From positions 31,296,001 through 31,360,000 of the forward strand of contig CM060070.1 of NCBI GenBank assembly GCA_030533445.1: 64,000 nucleotides of DNA. The letters run 5' to 3'. Of the stretch, positions 1-11,661 are shown one piece after another. The stretch is from Cyprinodon diabolis (Eukaryota; Chordata; Actinopteri; Cyprinodontiformes; Cyprinodontidae). The translations under genes were made by a program, and so were the position numbers. The stretch's first letter is position 1. Each line of letters opens with the position of its first letter. The notes under the pieces are model-generated. The model saw nothing but the letters and a program-made list of their open reading frames with translations. It had not been told where the DNA came from and did no database searches.

Positions 1-183
1 CCACCTGAGATTTTCCTTGTCCTCTCCCACCCTGGGTGGGTTGTTTTGATTTCTGGACCCTGTTTCTTTTTCTGTGCCTGGCCCTCCTTGCCTGTTTCCC
101 CCTCCGCCTGCCCTGGGTGGGTTGTTTTTGATTCTGGTTTTTTGTTTTTGGGCGTCTGGTATCCGCCCTTAAGGGGGGGGGGT
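1..183 (+). mobile_element. 3' end of LTR retrotransposon internal region with polypurine tract
   Basis: The window opens inside an element. A run of about ten G after a short purine stretch (about 168-182) is a typical plus-strand polypurine tract and directly precedes an LTR-like block starting near 184. The 170 bases upstream are pyrimidine-rich, with two copies of a CCCTGGGTGGGTTGTTTT-type word, and carry no convincing conserved pol motif. The open frame here is low-complexity and I do not call it a gene. The Ty3/Gypsy class is inferred from layout only. Confidence 0.5.
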
Positions 184-185
184 AC

Positions 186-386
186 TGTTGGGATCCAGAG
201 GTTTGCCCTCCTGAGGGCGACGTGGATCCCTTCCTGTGGGCTTCTGTTACTGTTGGGATCCAGGGGTTTGCCCTCCAGAGGGCAATGTGGATCCCTTCTC
301 TGTGGGTTTCTGTTTTTGCCTGTTGGGATCCAGAGGCTTGCCCACCAGAGGGCGCCGTGGATCCTTTCCTGGGAGCTGCTGTTCAG
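186..386 (+). repeat. Three tandem about 65-70 bp hairpin repeats inside LTR
   Basis: Units start with TGTTGGGATCC at 186, 251 and 321. Each has a core of GCCC(T/A)CC(T/A)GAGGGC flanked by GGATCC on both sides, so each unit can fold as a hairpin (GCCCTC/GAGGGC stem). The third copy contains a match to the CTCF core consensus at 342-355. Confidence 0.8.
342..355 (+). promoter_or_regulatory. CTCF core-like motif in LTR repeat unit 3
   Basis: CCACCAGAGGGCGC matches all 14 positions of the core consensus CCASYAGRKGGCRS. The equivalent positions in units 1 and 2 carry two or three mismatches. Whether it is bound is unknown. Confidence 0.4.
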
Positions 387-689
387 CGCTCACAGCTGAC
401 CCCCGTCACCTGATTAGGAGCTCTCTCTATATTAGCTGTAGAGGAGCTCCATTCTGAGCCGGATTGTTGTCCTTGCCATGGAAGCAAACCTGAGCCACCC
501 TGCCTGTTTAATCCTGCCTGTCTGAACCTGTAAGTCAGAACTTGAACCTGTAAACCTGAACCTAACCTGCTCTGTTTTCTCTGCCTTCCAGGGCAGAACC
601 CTGTGTGTGTCAATAAATATTGGACTTTAATCCTGCCTGTGTGTCTGGAGTTCTGCGTCTGGGCTAGTAAAACCAACCACATCATGACA

Positions 690-1372
690 AAGACACAGGA
701 CAGAAAGACCCAGTATTCAAAGCGAGGCAGACAGTGGGATAATTCAAAGAGTTTATTTCAGTAGAGCGGGCTTTAGATCACGGTATCACTTGAAACTCTG
801 TTGGAGAAAAACACGGGTTAGTGACCATGATAATCTAATGGAGGTTGATTAGCCATGTGAGTCACTAACCTGGTTTAACAGTTCAGTCCATCGCTCGAGA
901 ACGAAGTGAGTCCATCTGGTTGGCTGCTAACAAGATGTGGCCGACCCCGCCCAGTCCCAGAATCTGCAGCCCCAGAGGAGAAGCAGAAGTCTGACCCAGG
1001 TAATGGAGAAAGATCAGAACAGGAAGGCTCCCTGTAAACAGATCCCTGTAAACAGAACATATACAGAAAGATCCCTGGATGGGAGTCCAAATCCTATCCA
1101 GGCATACAGATCAGAACAGGAACAGGCTGGCTCAGGGTTCCAGGAGTCCACAGACAGTTCAGGCAGAACGTTCACACGGTAAGAGGCACACTCTGTGGAT
1201 GAGAGGCAGATCAGTTCAGGATTAGAGAATGAGATAATCTGGCTCTGATAGCTGGATGCAAGTACCTTAAATAGAGGCAGAAGCAGGTGGATCAAATAAG
1301 CGGTAATGAGCAACCAGGGAGAATTAGACAGGTAAATGAAATGAGCAATTAGGCCACCCATCAGTGTCAAGA
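690..1372 (-). mobile_element. LTR-like dispersed repeat (solo LTR candidate)
   Basis: The 8-mer TCATGACA flanks this block at 682-689 and 1373-1380. Read on the minus strand it has a TATTTAAG box near 1270, alternating CCTG/TTCTG-rich sequence, and AATAAA near 750-756 shortly before its end, the layout of an LTR. No retroviral-type protein coding is visible, so this would be a solo LTR. The flanking 8-mers could be a target duplication or part of the element's ends. Confidence 0.45.
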
Positions 1373-1380
1373 TCATGACA

Positions 1381-4300
1381 TAGGATCAGTAATACTGGAT
1401 TATAAAAATAAACAGAAAATGTCAAATTACGGCAAGTTGAGTCCTTAAGGTCATACGACCAAGTCTTTATAGTTGTGATACGGGCAGGGCTTAAAACTGG
1501 AGGTTAAGGGAACTTCTCAGTTATAGGACCAACTAATTAAACTGGTTAACCAAACAATCAGTAAAAACGGTAACTGACATTTTACTTCTCTTACTGTTTG
1601 GCTGTAGTGAAGTGCATTGTATAATAATTATGGACCTAGAGGACAATTGCAGTGATGTGTACATGTATAACATGCAAATCTTGGCTTTGACCTTGGTTGT
1701 AACATTAGTATAATTAGTAAATACCAAGAAGCAATTAGAGGGGACAGTGGTGTTGGATGTAGGAGTTTGCCCTGCAACCAAAGGGTTGGTGGATCAAGCC
1801 TTGCTTCTGACTTGCAATATTATTAGACTAATTTAAAAAATTTGGGGTCAAAGTGACTAATTTGTTTAGTTTTTTCCCTTTTAACAATAGATGGATGGAA
1901 AACACTACCATACTACATTGGTTGTTTTAACCAAATTATTTGTTGGATACATAACTACCAACCAGTTTGGTAAAATTGAACCAATCTTTTGGTTGCATTG
2001 ACCAATGTGTTTTTTGGCTGTATGTGGAAAGGTTCTATAGTGATGAAGTTTTGTCTGACCGTTACTTACTTTTACCCTGCCTGGATAAGATCTGAACCAG
2101 AGAAGGTTCAATATATCCTCTACCTCTCAGAACCTGCCAAACCCATGGTTGAAATTGTCAGCTCTCATTCTGCCTTCGAGCTTGGGTATCGCTAATGAGA
2201 GGCAATTAAATATTCTAGAGATTCAAGTGTTGTTAGGCTATCATTAGTCCTTAGTAAAAGGTCACAACCAAGGGTGCGGCATAACCTCTACTACTACTTC
2301 CTGTCACAAAAGGAATTTAAATAAGTATTGATCAAACAGTCTGACGTGAATGGTACTTACAGTAAGTGCATGCTGATTAATCTGCCTGCTCTCAGTTAAA
2401 AATCCATTAACTTGCTTATTCATCATCACCACATATCTTTCTTAGAGGGGTGGCACCTTTTTTAAGGAGAACAGGTCAGCAATACATAAATGGATACTTT
2501 GAAGGTGCGAAAACTGCTAGAAACCTTGCCTTTTTTGCTATGCTTTTTTCTTTTTTTTCTTACAGAAATATGAAGGATCAACGTAGTTGTTCACTACCTC
2601 TTGGTACCACTTTCTAGGCTCTCCTTTAAATCAGTTTATTTATTTGTCCTTTGTGAAGGACGTTTGAATTTTTTGCTGTAAAGGTTTAAAGGTTGTTTTA
2701 GTTGCTAAAAGTTTATAACTTTTTCATAAACTACGCAATATTTCCTCAGTTGATCCATAAATATTGCATCCCTGCAGGATTCATTAAAGAATAAAAATCC
2801 TTGAAAGCATCATTGTGTTTCCCAAGTGAGCTGCATGCTTAGAGGAGAGTGGCTAGTAATATTGTTGGTATGTCTTTGATCATCCTGGACATCAATAGTT
2901 AGCTGAGTCTCAAGCAGGACAAATGAGCAGGCTGCACGTTTTGTAGAATAAGAAGTACGTTCTCTCTGTGATGCATGCAATCTTTTTTTGTGTGCTATTT
3001 TTATGAACTTTGCATGTTTGGAATTCATTAGGGATCTTTTGGTTGTTTTCCAGCAAGCCATGGCAAATCTTTATTTCCCCTGATTTGCAAGGCAGAGTAT
3101 AAACATGATTAGGGTGCAAATAATGCATAAACTGGGATTTTAACAAATTATAAAAAAATGTTAAGAAATGATAAATGGTGTTAGATTATTGTATTTCAAA
3201 TACCTGTTAATCGAGGGACAGAACAAGTCAAGAGTGAGATGAAGCAGGTTATAAATAGTTTGATGTATAATGCAATGCACAAACCTGGCTGTATGAGCAG
3301 AATCAAAGCAATAATGAATCAGCTCACAAATTATGTTTAAAATTTTATGCTCCTTGAACCACAGGTGAAGTAAAAGGAAGCAATTACTTCCAATAAGTTT
3401 CAGAAACCCTTCCTGCATCCAACATGCAATCTGCTGAATCTTTATTTTATAATCAAACTGCAAAACAAGCCTAACTAAACTCTTTTTTTCCTATGTTTCT
3501 GTGAAAACCTCTGAATTCTATATTATACTCCTAATTATGTTATCACTTATTCTTTTATTAGGTTTATTCATAACCCAATACTAAAAGTTTTCTTTTAGAA
3601 TTCTATTCAAAAGTCCAAACAACATCTCATTAATCTCAATAACATCACCTAATTCTATGCTTCTATTCATTTCTTTAAGCTTGGCATACCGTCTGTTTGA
3701 AATTCAAATCAGTATTGTTTATTCATAAAGCAGAAATTCACAACACATGCCATCAAAAGGCACTTTACATATAAAGTTTAATGAAATCACAGTCAGACTG
3801 GTTAAAAGTATTTCTTTTCTTTGGAAATGAAGCTGATTGCATCAAGGATTATATAGGATTCGCTCCTCCTGGATGAATGTGCGGCGACAAAAGACATTTG
3901 TTCATGTTTTGTTGCTGACCGCAGCAATACTTCACACTGAGCATGTTCAGTAGCATAATCTCACAGTGAAGAAAATTTAAAAGCATTCTGGTAAATTAGA
4001 CAAAAATTGTTGTGTCTAAATCAGTTATTTGAAAGTGATATTAAAAAAAAAAAAATACCTCTTCTGTTTTACCTTCCCATAATTATAGTTTACTAAACTA
4101 CAATCTCAATATTTTAAGTGGAACTGTGTGCTTGCTGAAAATATATGTTATATTGATGATCAATGTGTAAAGAGAAAGTAATAATAAGCCACAAGCAAAA
4201 AATGTTGTAAGATAGAATCTCATTAAAATCCAAAAACCTACAGAAGGTGAGAAGGTTGACAGAAAATAAATACAAAGCTGATGAAGAAATGATTAAAGGC

Positions 4301-6400
4301 CAATTACCTACATACTGTATATACCGTAGTCACTTACAGTTACCTATATACAGGGATGAAGGGGATTCATGGATGCTAAACAGGGGATTCTGGTCCCCAG
4401 TACTACAAAAAAAAAGTGCAACAAAAAGCAGGTGACAGATTATTAGACAAGAATTAGACACTTAAATTGATAGAACCAAATTCAATTAAGATTAAAGATA
4501 GGTAAAAAAAAGATAACCAAATGGATAATAACAAACCCCTGCTGCAAAAGCTCAATATGTGAAAAAGATCTGTGATGCTACAGGCCACAATGCATAACAT
4601 GAATATACTGACAGAGGGCATATTATATTCCAAAGGTGATTATAGCCAACCTAAAGAAATGTCCCTTAAAAGGATGTTTATTTGGAATGTTAATTTTGAT
4701 GTTACCTCCCTTCCAGTTGCTCCATAAACAGTCGATCCTATGGTAAAATTGGCAATATATTGCTGGTATGCCAAACTTGTTTATTTCATTATTCTTTCAG
4801 TACAAAGAAAATGAAAATATTTGAAAGTATCCTGGAAAGACACTCCTGCTCAGTCCTCATCTATGCGTTTTTTACTGGTTAAACTGGATGTTTATGGGCG
4901 GGGATCATTTTATAGTGAGAATATGACCTCCACACAGAAAGGATATTCTTCTCAGGACATAACGGGAAATTCTTTTTGAATGACAACTGGGCCAACAGCA
5001 AGTCTAAATACTAGATTTATTATAAAGGCATCTTGTTTATATACATACTCTAATCCTGATTTACCATCAACAAAGTGACAACCACTGTCTCTTCAACTTG
5101 CATGGAGCTTTTTAAGGCTGAAGTTCTTTATTATTATATCAATAATAATTCATGAATAAAGACAACACATGCATTATTTATACCCAGATTTATCTGCTGC
5201 CTGTGAAAGCCATTATAAAAAAGAAAAAAAAACACAGAGCAGTTTGTCCATTATTACATTTTAGCAGGAATAAAATAAAATAAAATCACAAGCTGGCATA
5301 CAGAAATTGCATCAATAAGTACAGTTTTGGTAGCACTAAAATCAAAGCTATATTTCCCAGCAGTGTCATCTAGCTCATAATCGTTTATGGTAAAAGTATA
5401 GGAAGCTTACCACACCAGGAGTATGTGAGATTACTTAAAATCACTGTAAATTTTAACAATATTTTCAAATACTTTTTGGCAAGGGAGCCAGTGACATGAA
5501 ATCTAAAATATCAAATTCTTTCACCTCATCTCATCACAATGCGAGAAGAAAAGCTTTCTTTTTTGTGATAAAAATTTTAACCACACGTCTCTGTTCCTGG
5601 ATTACTTTTGATGCGGATATTGACTGAAGAGCTATGGTGCAAACACAGAATGAGAAAAATTAAGTCTGATTAATGGGAGATTAAAGACACAAGCATCAGG
5701 GTTGTTTTTGCACTCCTGCCAGTGTGACCTACCTTTAAGATTTCATTTCCAATTTTTCAGCCAATAATTGAAATAATTAAGATTCCCTTTTTTAAAGAAA
5801 TGATTAAAACAGAATAATTTCTCACATGTGCATAACTGCATTATTTTGCAGAGAACCAAATGCTGTTGTCATATCAGCAAACTGTTCAGAAAAAATAAAA
5901 AAAAATCTAATCTATCTCAGTGAATGGCCTGGTTTAAAAAATTATGCAAGTTTGATGCAAAAATCTAAATTATTCATGTTCAATCTGAAGATACTGCCAC
6001 CGTGAGAAAACACCACGTTGAGTGTGGCCGTCATTGGAAGTAAGTGGGAGTGCTAAAATGAGTAGCAGTTTTTTAAATTTTTTTTTTATTCCTGTGTAAT
6101 CCACACTGCGTACGTGCTCGGCTTATAATAATGCTGCACGATTAGATGTACTGACACAAATCTTGTAGGAAATTCAAGGACTTCTGGTCCTTGTGGAAAA
6201 CATGTATCCTTACAGCTGTACACTTATTTTGCCAAGGCCTAATTATGAGGAGGATTTTCAAGGCTCTTCATTTATTTATTCATTCATTTATTATTGAGTA
6301 TATTTTTCACACAGAATACAATAAACAATTACTGATGTATCATTTACACCTATAAAAAATAAAATACATTGACATTTTACTTAATTAAACACATATTCAC
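1381..6400. other. AT-rich intergenic DNA, no gene recognised
   Basis: About 5 kb with only short chance open frames, A/T runs and no recognisable exon, RNA gene or transposon protein. It lies downstream of the minus-strand receptor gene. Short microsatellite-like patches occur, for example a TTTA/TTCA-rich tract near 6270-6300. Confidence 0.6.
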
Positions 6401-6745
6401 TGAATTTTTGGTTTCTCTTCCTTGTATTTAAAGGCGATTTTTCCACACATAAAAGGCTAACTTTTTCCCTTTTTTTATTATTACATGCCTTAGATTTGGA
6501 CTGAACAACACTAAGAGACAATCTTGAGAAAGAAAATGCCCCCTTTTTTCAGATTGTTGCCTGTGTATCTTCCGTACCAAAAAGAAGGGCTCTCTCTCAG
6601 ATAGAATAAAAGGAAGAGCTACCAGGACAACAAAGGCTAGAAGCAGAAATAGTCTTTGTGGATGCAGTGAAATTGGTACAGATCCCTCAGCATTATCCAC
6701 TGTGATTATGTTGTTTTAAAAAAACAGAGAAATTTCATTTTTTTT

Positions 6746-6751
6746 TTTATT
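6746..6751 (-). terminator. Candidate polyadenylation signal of rxfp3-like gene
   Basis: TTTATT on the plus strand is AATAAA on the minus strand, about 120 bases after the receptor stop codon. It lies at the edge of a T-rich tract, so chance occurrence is possible. Confidence 0.3.
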
Positions 6752-6872
6752 TTGGAAAAGCTGGAATAAATTCAATACCTCAGAAAACTGCTCCACATCA
6801 ATACACAGAGTACACTCTCTGAGTCATTCTTTCCTGTAGTTTCTTTGTCACAGTGTATGCCCCTCGTCACGC

Positions 6873-8078
6873 TCAGACATCCATCTGGACCAACACCAGA
6901 ACGGGTGGCGCCTCAGCCACTTTAGTCTTGCGACGCAGAAGATGAGTTAAGCTCCTGAAGGATGGGGTAGCACGGAGAAGAAGCTCCTTGAGCCCTGCTC
7001 GAAACTCCTGGCGAACCAGACAGTAGAGCACAGGGTTGAGACAGCTGTTGGTGTGCGCCAGGCACACGGTAAGGGGGAAGGCGTAGGCCTGGACGTTGTA
7101 GAACGCCTTGCTAAATGGAACAAGGTCAAACTTTATGAGAACCCCCCAGAGTGTCAGAGCCTGATTGGGTAGCCAGCAAAGAAAGAAAGACAAAACCACT
7201 ATGGCAATGGATTTGGTAACTTTGGAGCGCCGGTTCAAACGGCCTTGGGTGACCTCTGGATCTGCTGCTCCTGTAATGCGACGACTGAGGATGACCCGCA
7301 GCAACAGCAGGTAACAGACAGTAATGATGATTAGAGGAATAAGGAACCCCAGGAGGACCTTCTGCAGTTGGTACAAACCCAAAAGGAGCTGTGGATCCCA
7401 GCTGCCCGAGTCTGGAAAGCGGACCAGGCAGAGCTCCTCATCCGATACCTCAGCACTGGTGGAGTAGATGGCATGGGGTAAAGTAGCCAGCAGAGAAACA
7501 GCCCAGATCCCAAGGCTGGTCCACTTAGCCCTGGCTGCAGCTGTCCTCCGACTGTGCATCTTCAGAGCAGTGGAGATGGAGTAATACCTTGCCACGCTCA
7601 TTGCTGTCAGAAAAAACACACTGGCATACATGTTCATGGTGGTGACAGAGCTAATGATTTTACACATGACCCGGCCAAAAGGCCAGCGGAAGTCCAGTGC
7701 TGTGTCCACGGCCCAGAAGGGTAAAGTCAGAACAAACTGCAGGTCTGTGATTGCCAGCCCCATCACAAAGCAGTTTATGGATGACTGCTTCTGCCTGTGG
7801 CGGGAATGGAGCAGATATAGAGCCAGTGAGTTCCCCACCAACCCAAGAGCACAGACTATAGAGTACACACACGCTATCATCACACGCACCACCAAACTGG
7901 AGCTGTCTCCTTGTAATTCCACAATAGATTCCCTGGTAAGGAGCTGCAGCCAGCAATGTAGGGACAGGTTGCTGGTGGAACTCCCACTCCCACTTCCAGA
8001 GTTTTTTTCTTCCTGTAGTATCTGCTGCTCACATGGCTCTGGGGCCAGTGTCTGGGCTCCAGTCTCATTCAGCGACAT
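6873..8078 (-). CDS. rxfp3: Relaxin family peptide receptor 3-like GPCR (RXFP3/RXFP4 family)
   Basis: Complete single-exon class A receptor of 401 residues, expected at the plasma membrane, binding relaxin-3/INSL5-type peptides and coupling to Gi. It has seven hydrophobic segments at about 64-90, 100-124, 138-160, 186-206, 236-262, 288-312 and 327-352. The N-terminus has sequons at N4 and N37. C139 and C217 should form the TM3-ECL2 disulfide. The DRY box reads ARY (163-165), close to the TRY of human RXFP3, and NPVLY (348-352) closes TM7. FWAVDTALDF matches the human ligand-contact segment FWAVENALDF, so D125 and D129 replace E141 and D145. SKVTKS and SFFLCWLPNQALT in IL3-TM6 are near-identical to RXFP3. 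Teleosts have several rxfp3 paralogues and I cannot decide which this is. The start has a purine at -3. An antisense 183-residue frame is a shadow. Confidence 0.93.
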   Translation of the reverse strand: MSLNETGAQTLAPEPCEQQILQEEKNSGSGSGSSTSNLSLHCWLQLLTRESIVELQGDSSSLVVRVMIACVYSIVCALGLVGNSLALYLLHSRHRQKQSSINCFVMGLAITDLQFVLTLPFWAVDTALDFRWPFGRVMCKIISSVTTMNMYASVFFLTAMSVARYYSISTALKMHSRRTAAARAKWTSLGIWAVSLLATLPHAIYSTSAEVSDEELCLVRFPDSGSWDPQLLLGLYQLQKVLLGFLIPLIIITVCYLLLLRVILSRRITGAADPEVTQGRLNRRSKVTKSIAIVVLSFFLCWLPNQALTLWGVLIKFDLVPFSKAFYNVQAYAFPLTVCLAHTNSCLNPVLYCLVRQEFRAGLKELLLRATPSFRSLTHLLRRKTKVAEAPPVLVLVQMDV

Positions 8079-8291
8079 GGCAACACTCTTCTTCTATCAT
8101 GTCCTTAAAATCAGAGAAGCTGCAAACATGGTGAAGAAAGTTTTCAATTGCAGCATTTATAGAATATCCCTGCGGCTTTAGGAAATGTCCTCGCAGGGCC
8201 AGACACAGGTGCAAACCTCTGCCTCGATTGTCTCCCCTCTCATTTCCTCTGCCTATTCTGGCTTCTGTCAGCTCAGAGCGCGCCGCAGCTG

Positions 8292-8308
8292 TTTATACCT
8301 GCCACGTG
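8292..8308 (-). promoter_or_regulatory. Candidate TATA box and E-box promoter of rxfp3-like gene
   Basis: On the minus strand TATAAA (8292-8297) lies about 215 bases before the receptor ATG, preceded by a CACGTG E-box (8303-8308). Both sit in a short CpG-rich patch (8270-8320, GCGCGC on both sides) that stands out from AT-rich surroundings. Spacing would place transcription start near 8265 and give a 5' leader of roughly 190 bases, if no 5' intron exists. Confidence 0.4.
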
Positions 8309-8329
8309 AACGCGCGCTCCTCATCTCTG

Positions 8330-9284
8330 CAGAAAGATGATTGGAGGAAAGCGAAGCGAGTTCTGCTACATCAAAGTTAGAGATTGATGGAAATTCTTGC
8401 CCATCTCGATATTTTTCTTGCAATCTGCAGCCCTGCAGATTATGTAAAAATATTTCCGCCTGACCTGGAGACGGAGTTGAGAAAAAAAAGGAGAAAAAAA
8501 ATGCAACAACAAAAAAGCAGAAATGGAAATCAAATATTACACCTGCGCACATGCATTTATTCCATGATAATTTAATCACAATAAATATCCAGTGAAAAAA
8601 TGCATTATTTGATATATTTAAAACGTGAATCCGTCAGGATATGATTCAAAACGATTGAGATGGATATGAAAACACTCAATTAAAAGCGGAAAAGTAGCTT
8701 TAAATGTCATGACTCGTGATTGCACTTTTATGCTTTATTATTTCGTTTCAAAACGTTGCCGCCTGCACATAATGCATTTCTCTGACTAGTTTCATTTAGT
8801 TACACGCTCAACAATTTGGTTCATTTCGATAAAAGCAAACATAGGAGGCTTTGAATGAGGTTGGGAGGGATATAAACGGACAGCGGGTTGTTTTGGGGTA
8901 ATAAACTATCTATTTTAAAGCCATTACAGCGTCTGGATGCGTTTAGTAAAGTTGTTTATACAACAAGTGAGCCGCAACTATATTATGCCTCGGAAAAACG
9001 AGTCATATAGGGTTAAGAATATCCTAAAGTTTAAGAAATGAAAAATAAAAATAATGAACAATAAAAAAAAACAGATTTATGTGAAAACGAGATCTAAAGA
9101 AAGAAAAATCATAAATAAATATTGGGAATGAACAAAATATGTCAAATTAAAGATAAAATAAGAGATAAGCTATGTAAAATAATTAGATAAAACTATCAAT
9201 GCAATTAAAGAAGAAATTAAAATACCATATAACACATGTTATAAAATATAAAATTATTTTAAGTAAGAGAATAACTGGACCTGT
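8330..9284. other. AT-rich intergenic DNA upstream of rxfp3-like gene
   Basis: No coding or transposon signature seen. The stretch 9040-9280 is almost purely A/T with A-rich runs. It ends at the target duplication of the outermost hAT element. Confidence 0.6.
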
Positions 9285-9834
9285 CTACTAAACAGGGGTA
9301 GAGCTAGATGGGGGGGCCAGGGGTGGCCATGTCCACCCTTATCCAATTTTTGGCCACACCAGTGGCGGCCGGCCCATAGGGGGCGCTGGGGCACCGCCCT
9401 CCCTGATAAATATATTTTTAGAAATTAACTCATAAATGTCAGTTTTCCTCTCTAGAGTGTGTACCTATAAGCAAAACAAATTATATAAATTACATTTCCC
9501 TATCTACTGTCATTCATTTGTGGATTTCCACAGACAGACTCCTACCTTCTCTGTCTTGGGGCTCTGATCAGACTGCCCCACATTTGCTGAGAATCTGCCA
9601 ATCATGTACTATTGCTAGGTGAATTTAATAATTTAATGGCCAACCAGCGTCTCAGAATTTTATGGTCTTGGGGCTCTGAAAATTCTGCCCTTTAACAGGC
9701 TTCTGCACCCAAGCGCAGGTGCAGACAATTAGAGGGACAATGGCTATTGTAACGAACGAGATGCAGCTTCCACCAAATTCGGTGAGATCCTTATTTATCT
9801 ACCCGTTTGCCAGAAGAAAATCCCTGTTGTAGGA

Positions 9835-11303
9835 CAGTGGCGGAGCCAGAGGGGTGGCAGGGGGGGCATTTGCCACCCCCAACCGAGCCCTTGCCACCCC
9901 TACTGCCACCCCACTCGAAACAGTAATTTTAAAATATAATACTTATGAGATCGGCAAAGATTTGCCAGGAAAACCGTAATTTCCGACTGTCCCTGAAGGC
10001 AGCCCGATGCAGTAGCAGCCTACATGCTGCTCACTGACGCTGTTCATTGGTTAAGCTGACATGTGGTTCCTGCTTGATCCAAAACACACCCGCAGCTTTA
10101 GAGAACACCATTGAGGAGTTTTGCAGGTATTTACCATATTTTACCGCTCAGCGGTAACCGCTGTGTTACCTTCCTAATGAGAGGCGGCACTTGTCATACA
10201 TTTCTAAAAAGAAAAAAAATATGGTTTATTTGGCCAGGATATATCTCCCAGCTCTTGCTTGAAATGTGTGTGGTAAGAATATGTGAAAAACCATTGTTAA
10301 GTTTTATAGTGACTGAAATGTAAGTAGGCTATGTCATATGAAAGCTTTGAATTATAACCTAACTAGTTACATGAATTCATTTAATTAATCTATTTTTAAT
10401 TTTTTTTTTATTTTAGCTAGCTACAGAAAACTAAAAACTATAGTTTAAATGATAGTTAACATAGTGTTGTGCCAAACAGTCATGGAGTCTAAATACCAGG
10501 CTGTCTTATTTTGTGTAGAGCCCAAATGAAGAGAAAGGGAAAGATCTCCCAGTTCTTCTTAAAGAGGCACCAGCAGGTTAGAGGCTGTGAAAGAGAGTTA
10601 ATAAGTAGTAAAATCCTCTACTTTACTTGACTTGGTTGTCTTCCTGGAACCATATAAAGAGGTTTTTCATCAGCTATTTAGAATTTGTAAGATTTCAGTT
10701 GTTATCCCAGTCAGTACTGCTTCCTGTGAGCGAAGTTTTTCTGCTCTAAAACTGATCAAAAACCACCTTAGAACAACTATGGCTGATGACAGGTTAAGTC
10801 ATCTTGGCATTCTCAGTGTTGAGTCAAGGAGGACACATGCCCTCAACATGGATGACTTTGTAAAGCATTTTGCTTCTCCCCACCAAAATCTGAGAATTAT
10901 GATCTTTTGAGTGTATCCTGGCTTTGAGTTTGCAGTATGTTGTTCCCATTCAAAGCGCAGTGTTTCTCAAACCTTTATAAATACCACCAGGGTAATACTG
11001 GTCAGCTCTGGTGGTATTGTCTTGCAGTTTACTATTTGGAGCCAGTTTTATTTATTTATTTTTGAGAATTAGTTTTTGGTCATATTCTGGGCTCTGAGTT
11101 TACATTTACATGTTCACTGTTCCATAGTGTGTTTTAACGTCTTGTTTGGTCATGGCAAATCTTTGTTAAATAAACCATTTTAACTTGAGTGTGTGTGAGA
11201 AAATATTTGTTTCCTTTCGTTCATCATTTGTATATGGACCCCTCTGATAAAGCCTTGCTCACCCTTTGGCCACCCCTTGAAAACAGATCTAGCTCCGCCA
11301 CTG
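9835..11303 (+). mobile_element. Internally deleted hAT transposon D1
   Basis: Twelve-base perfect terminal inverted repeat CAGTGGCGGAGC/GCTCCGCCACTG, with subterminal GGGTGGC...GCCACCCC hairpin words. It keeps an N-terminal exon-like piece (10526-10577, MKRKGKISQFFLKRHQQ, of the kind that starts many vertebrate hAT transposases) and a C-terminal dimerisation-domain fragment, with the catalytic core missing. It is therefore non-autonomous. Confidence 0.85.
10632..10910 (+). pseudogene. hAT transposase C-terminal dimerisation domain fragment
   Basis: The frame carries VSTASCERSFSALKLIKNHLR followed by MADDRLSHLGILSVE in its middle, the conserved C-terminal region of hAT transposases, which mediates dimerisation and completes the RNase H-like fold. 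The D-D-E catalytic region and BED/TTF-type zinc finger are absent. The fragment ends at a natural stop. It belongs to transposon D1 and is not a host gene. A homologous relic lies in D2 at 18187-18339. Confidence 0.85.
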
Positions 11304-11661
11304 CATACATTAGACTCCCCTTATAGCAAAAAGCCAATCCACAACCAGTGAGGATCTGCAAAACCACCCTTAGCCTATTCTATAAGAAATACCCCTGTTG
11401 TTGCTAATAATTCTTGTCCACTGAGACTGAAAAAATATTTTAAGGGACTGTATTAAGTTTAAACACTTTATTGCTACAATATTGAGAACGTGGTTATATA
11501 ACACATTAAAGAACGTAAAAATATAACAAACCTAGATAACACTTTGGAATGTGAGGAAAAAGACCGCAAATAACATGAGGGTGATTGGTATTATATAGTG
11601 GGTTTCAGTTATTTGCGTACCTTACTTTACACTCCGTATGAAGCTTCACAATTCACACGCT
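11304..11661. other. Cargo DNA between D1 and L1 ORF1 relic
   Basis: Unique-looking AT-rich sequence with no coding signature. It may include 3' L1 sequence too decayed to recognise. It starts with CATACATT, the unpaired right flank of D1. Confidence 0.5.

Larger units (their letters stand above)
184..689 (+). mobile_element. LTR of Gypsy-like retrotransposon
   Basis: The block follows a polypurine tract, begins near TGTTGGGATCC and ends ...ATCATGACA, so it has TG...CA ends. An AATAAA polyadenylation signal sits at about 612. The body holds three tandem hairpin-containing units (186-386, separate entry). The end ATCATGACA resembles the ends of two other repeats in the window (near 49264 and, as CTTGACA on the minus strand, 27023). 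The 5' LTR, if any, lies outside the window, so the class cannot be settled here. Confidence 0.5.

Noticed and set aside
46..399. 117-codon ORF at the window start
   Set aside because: Runs through the polypurine tract and LTR hairpin repeats; repetitive translation, no domain.
7630..8181. 183-codon plus-strand ORF opposite the receptor
   Set aside because: Shadow of the GPCR coding sequence; no domain and no conservation signal of its own.
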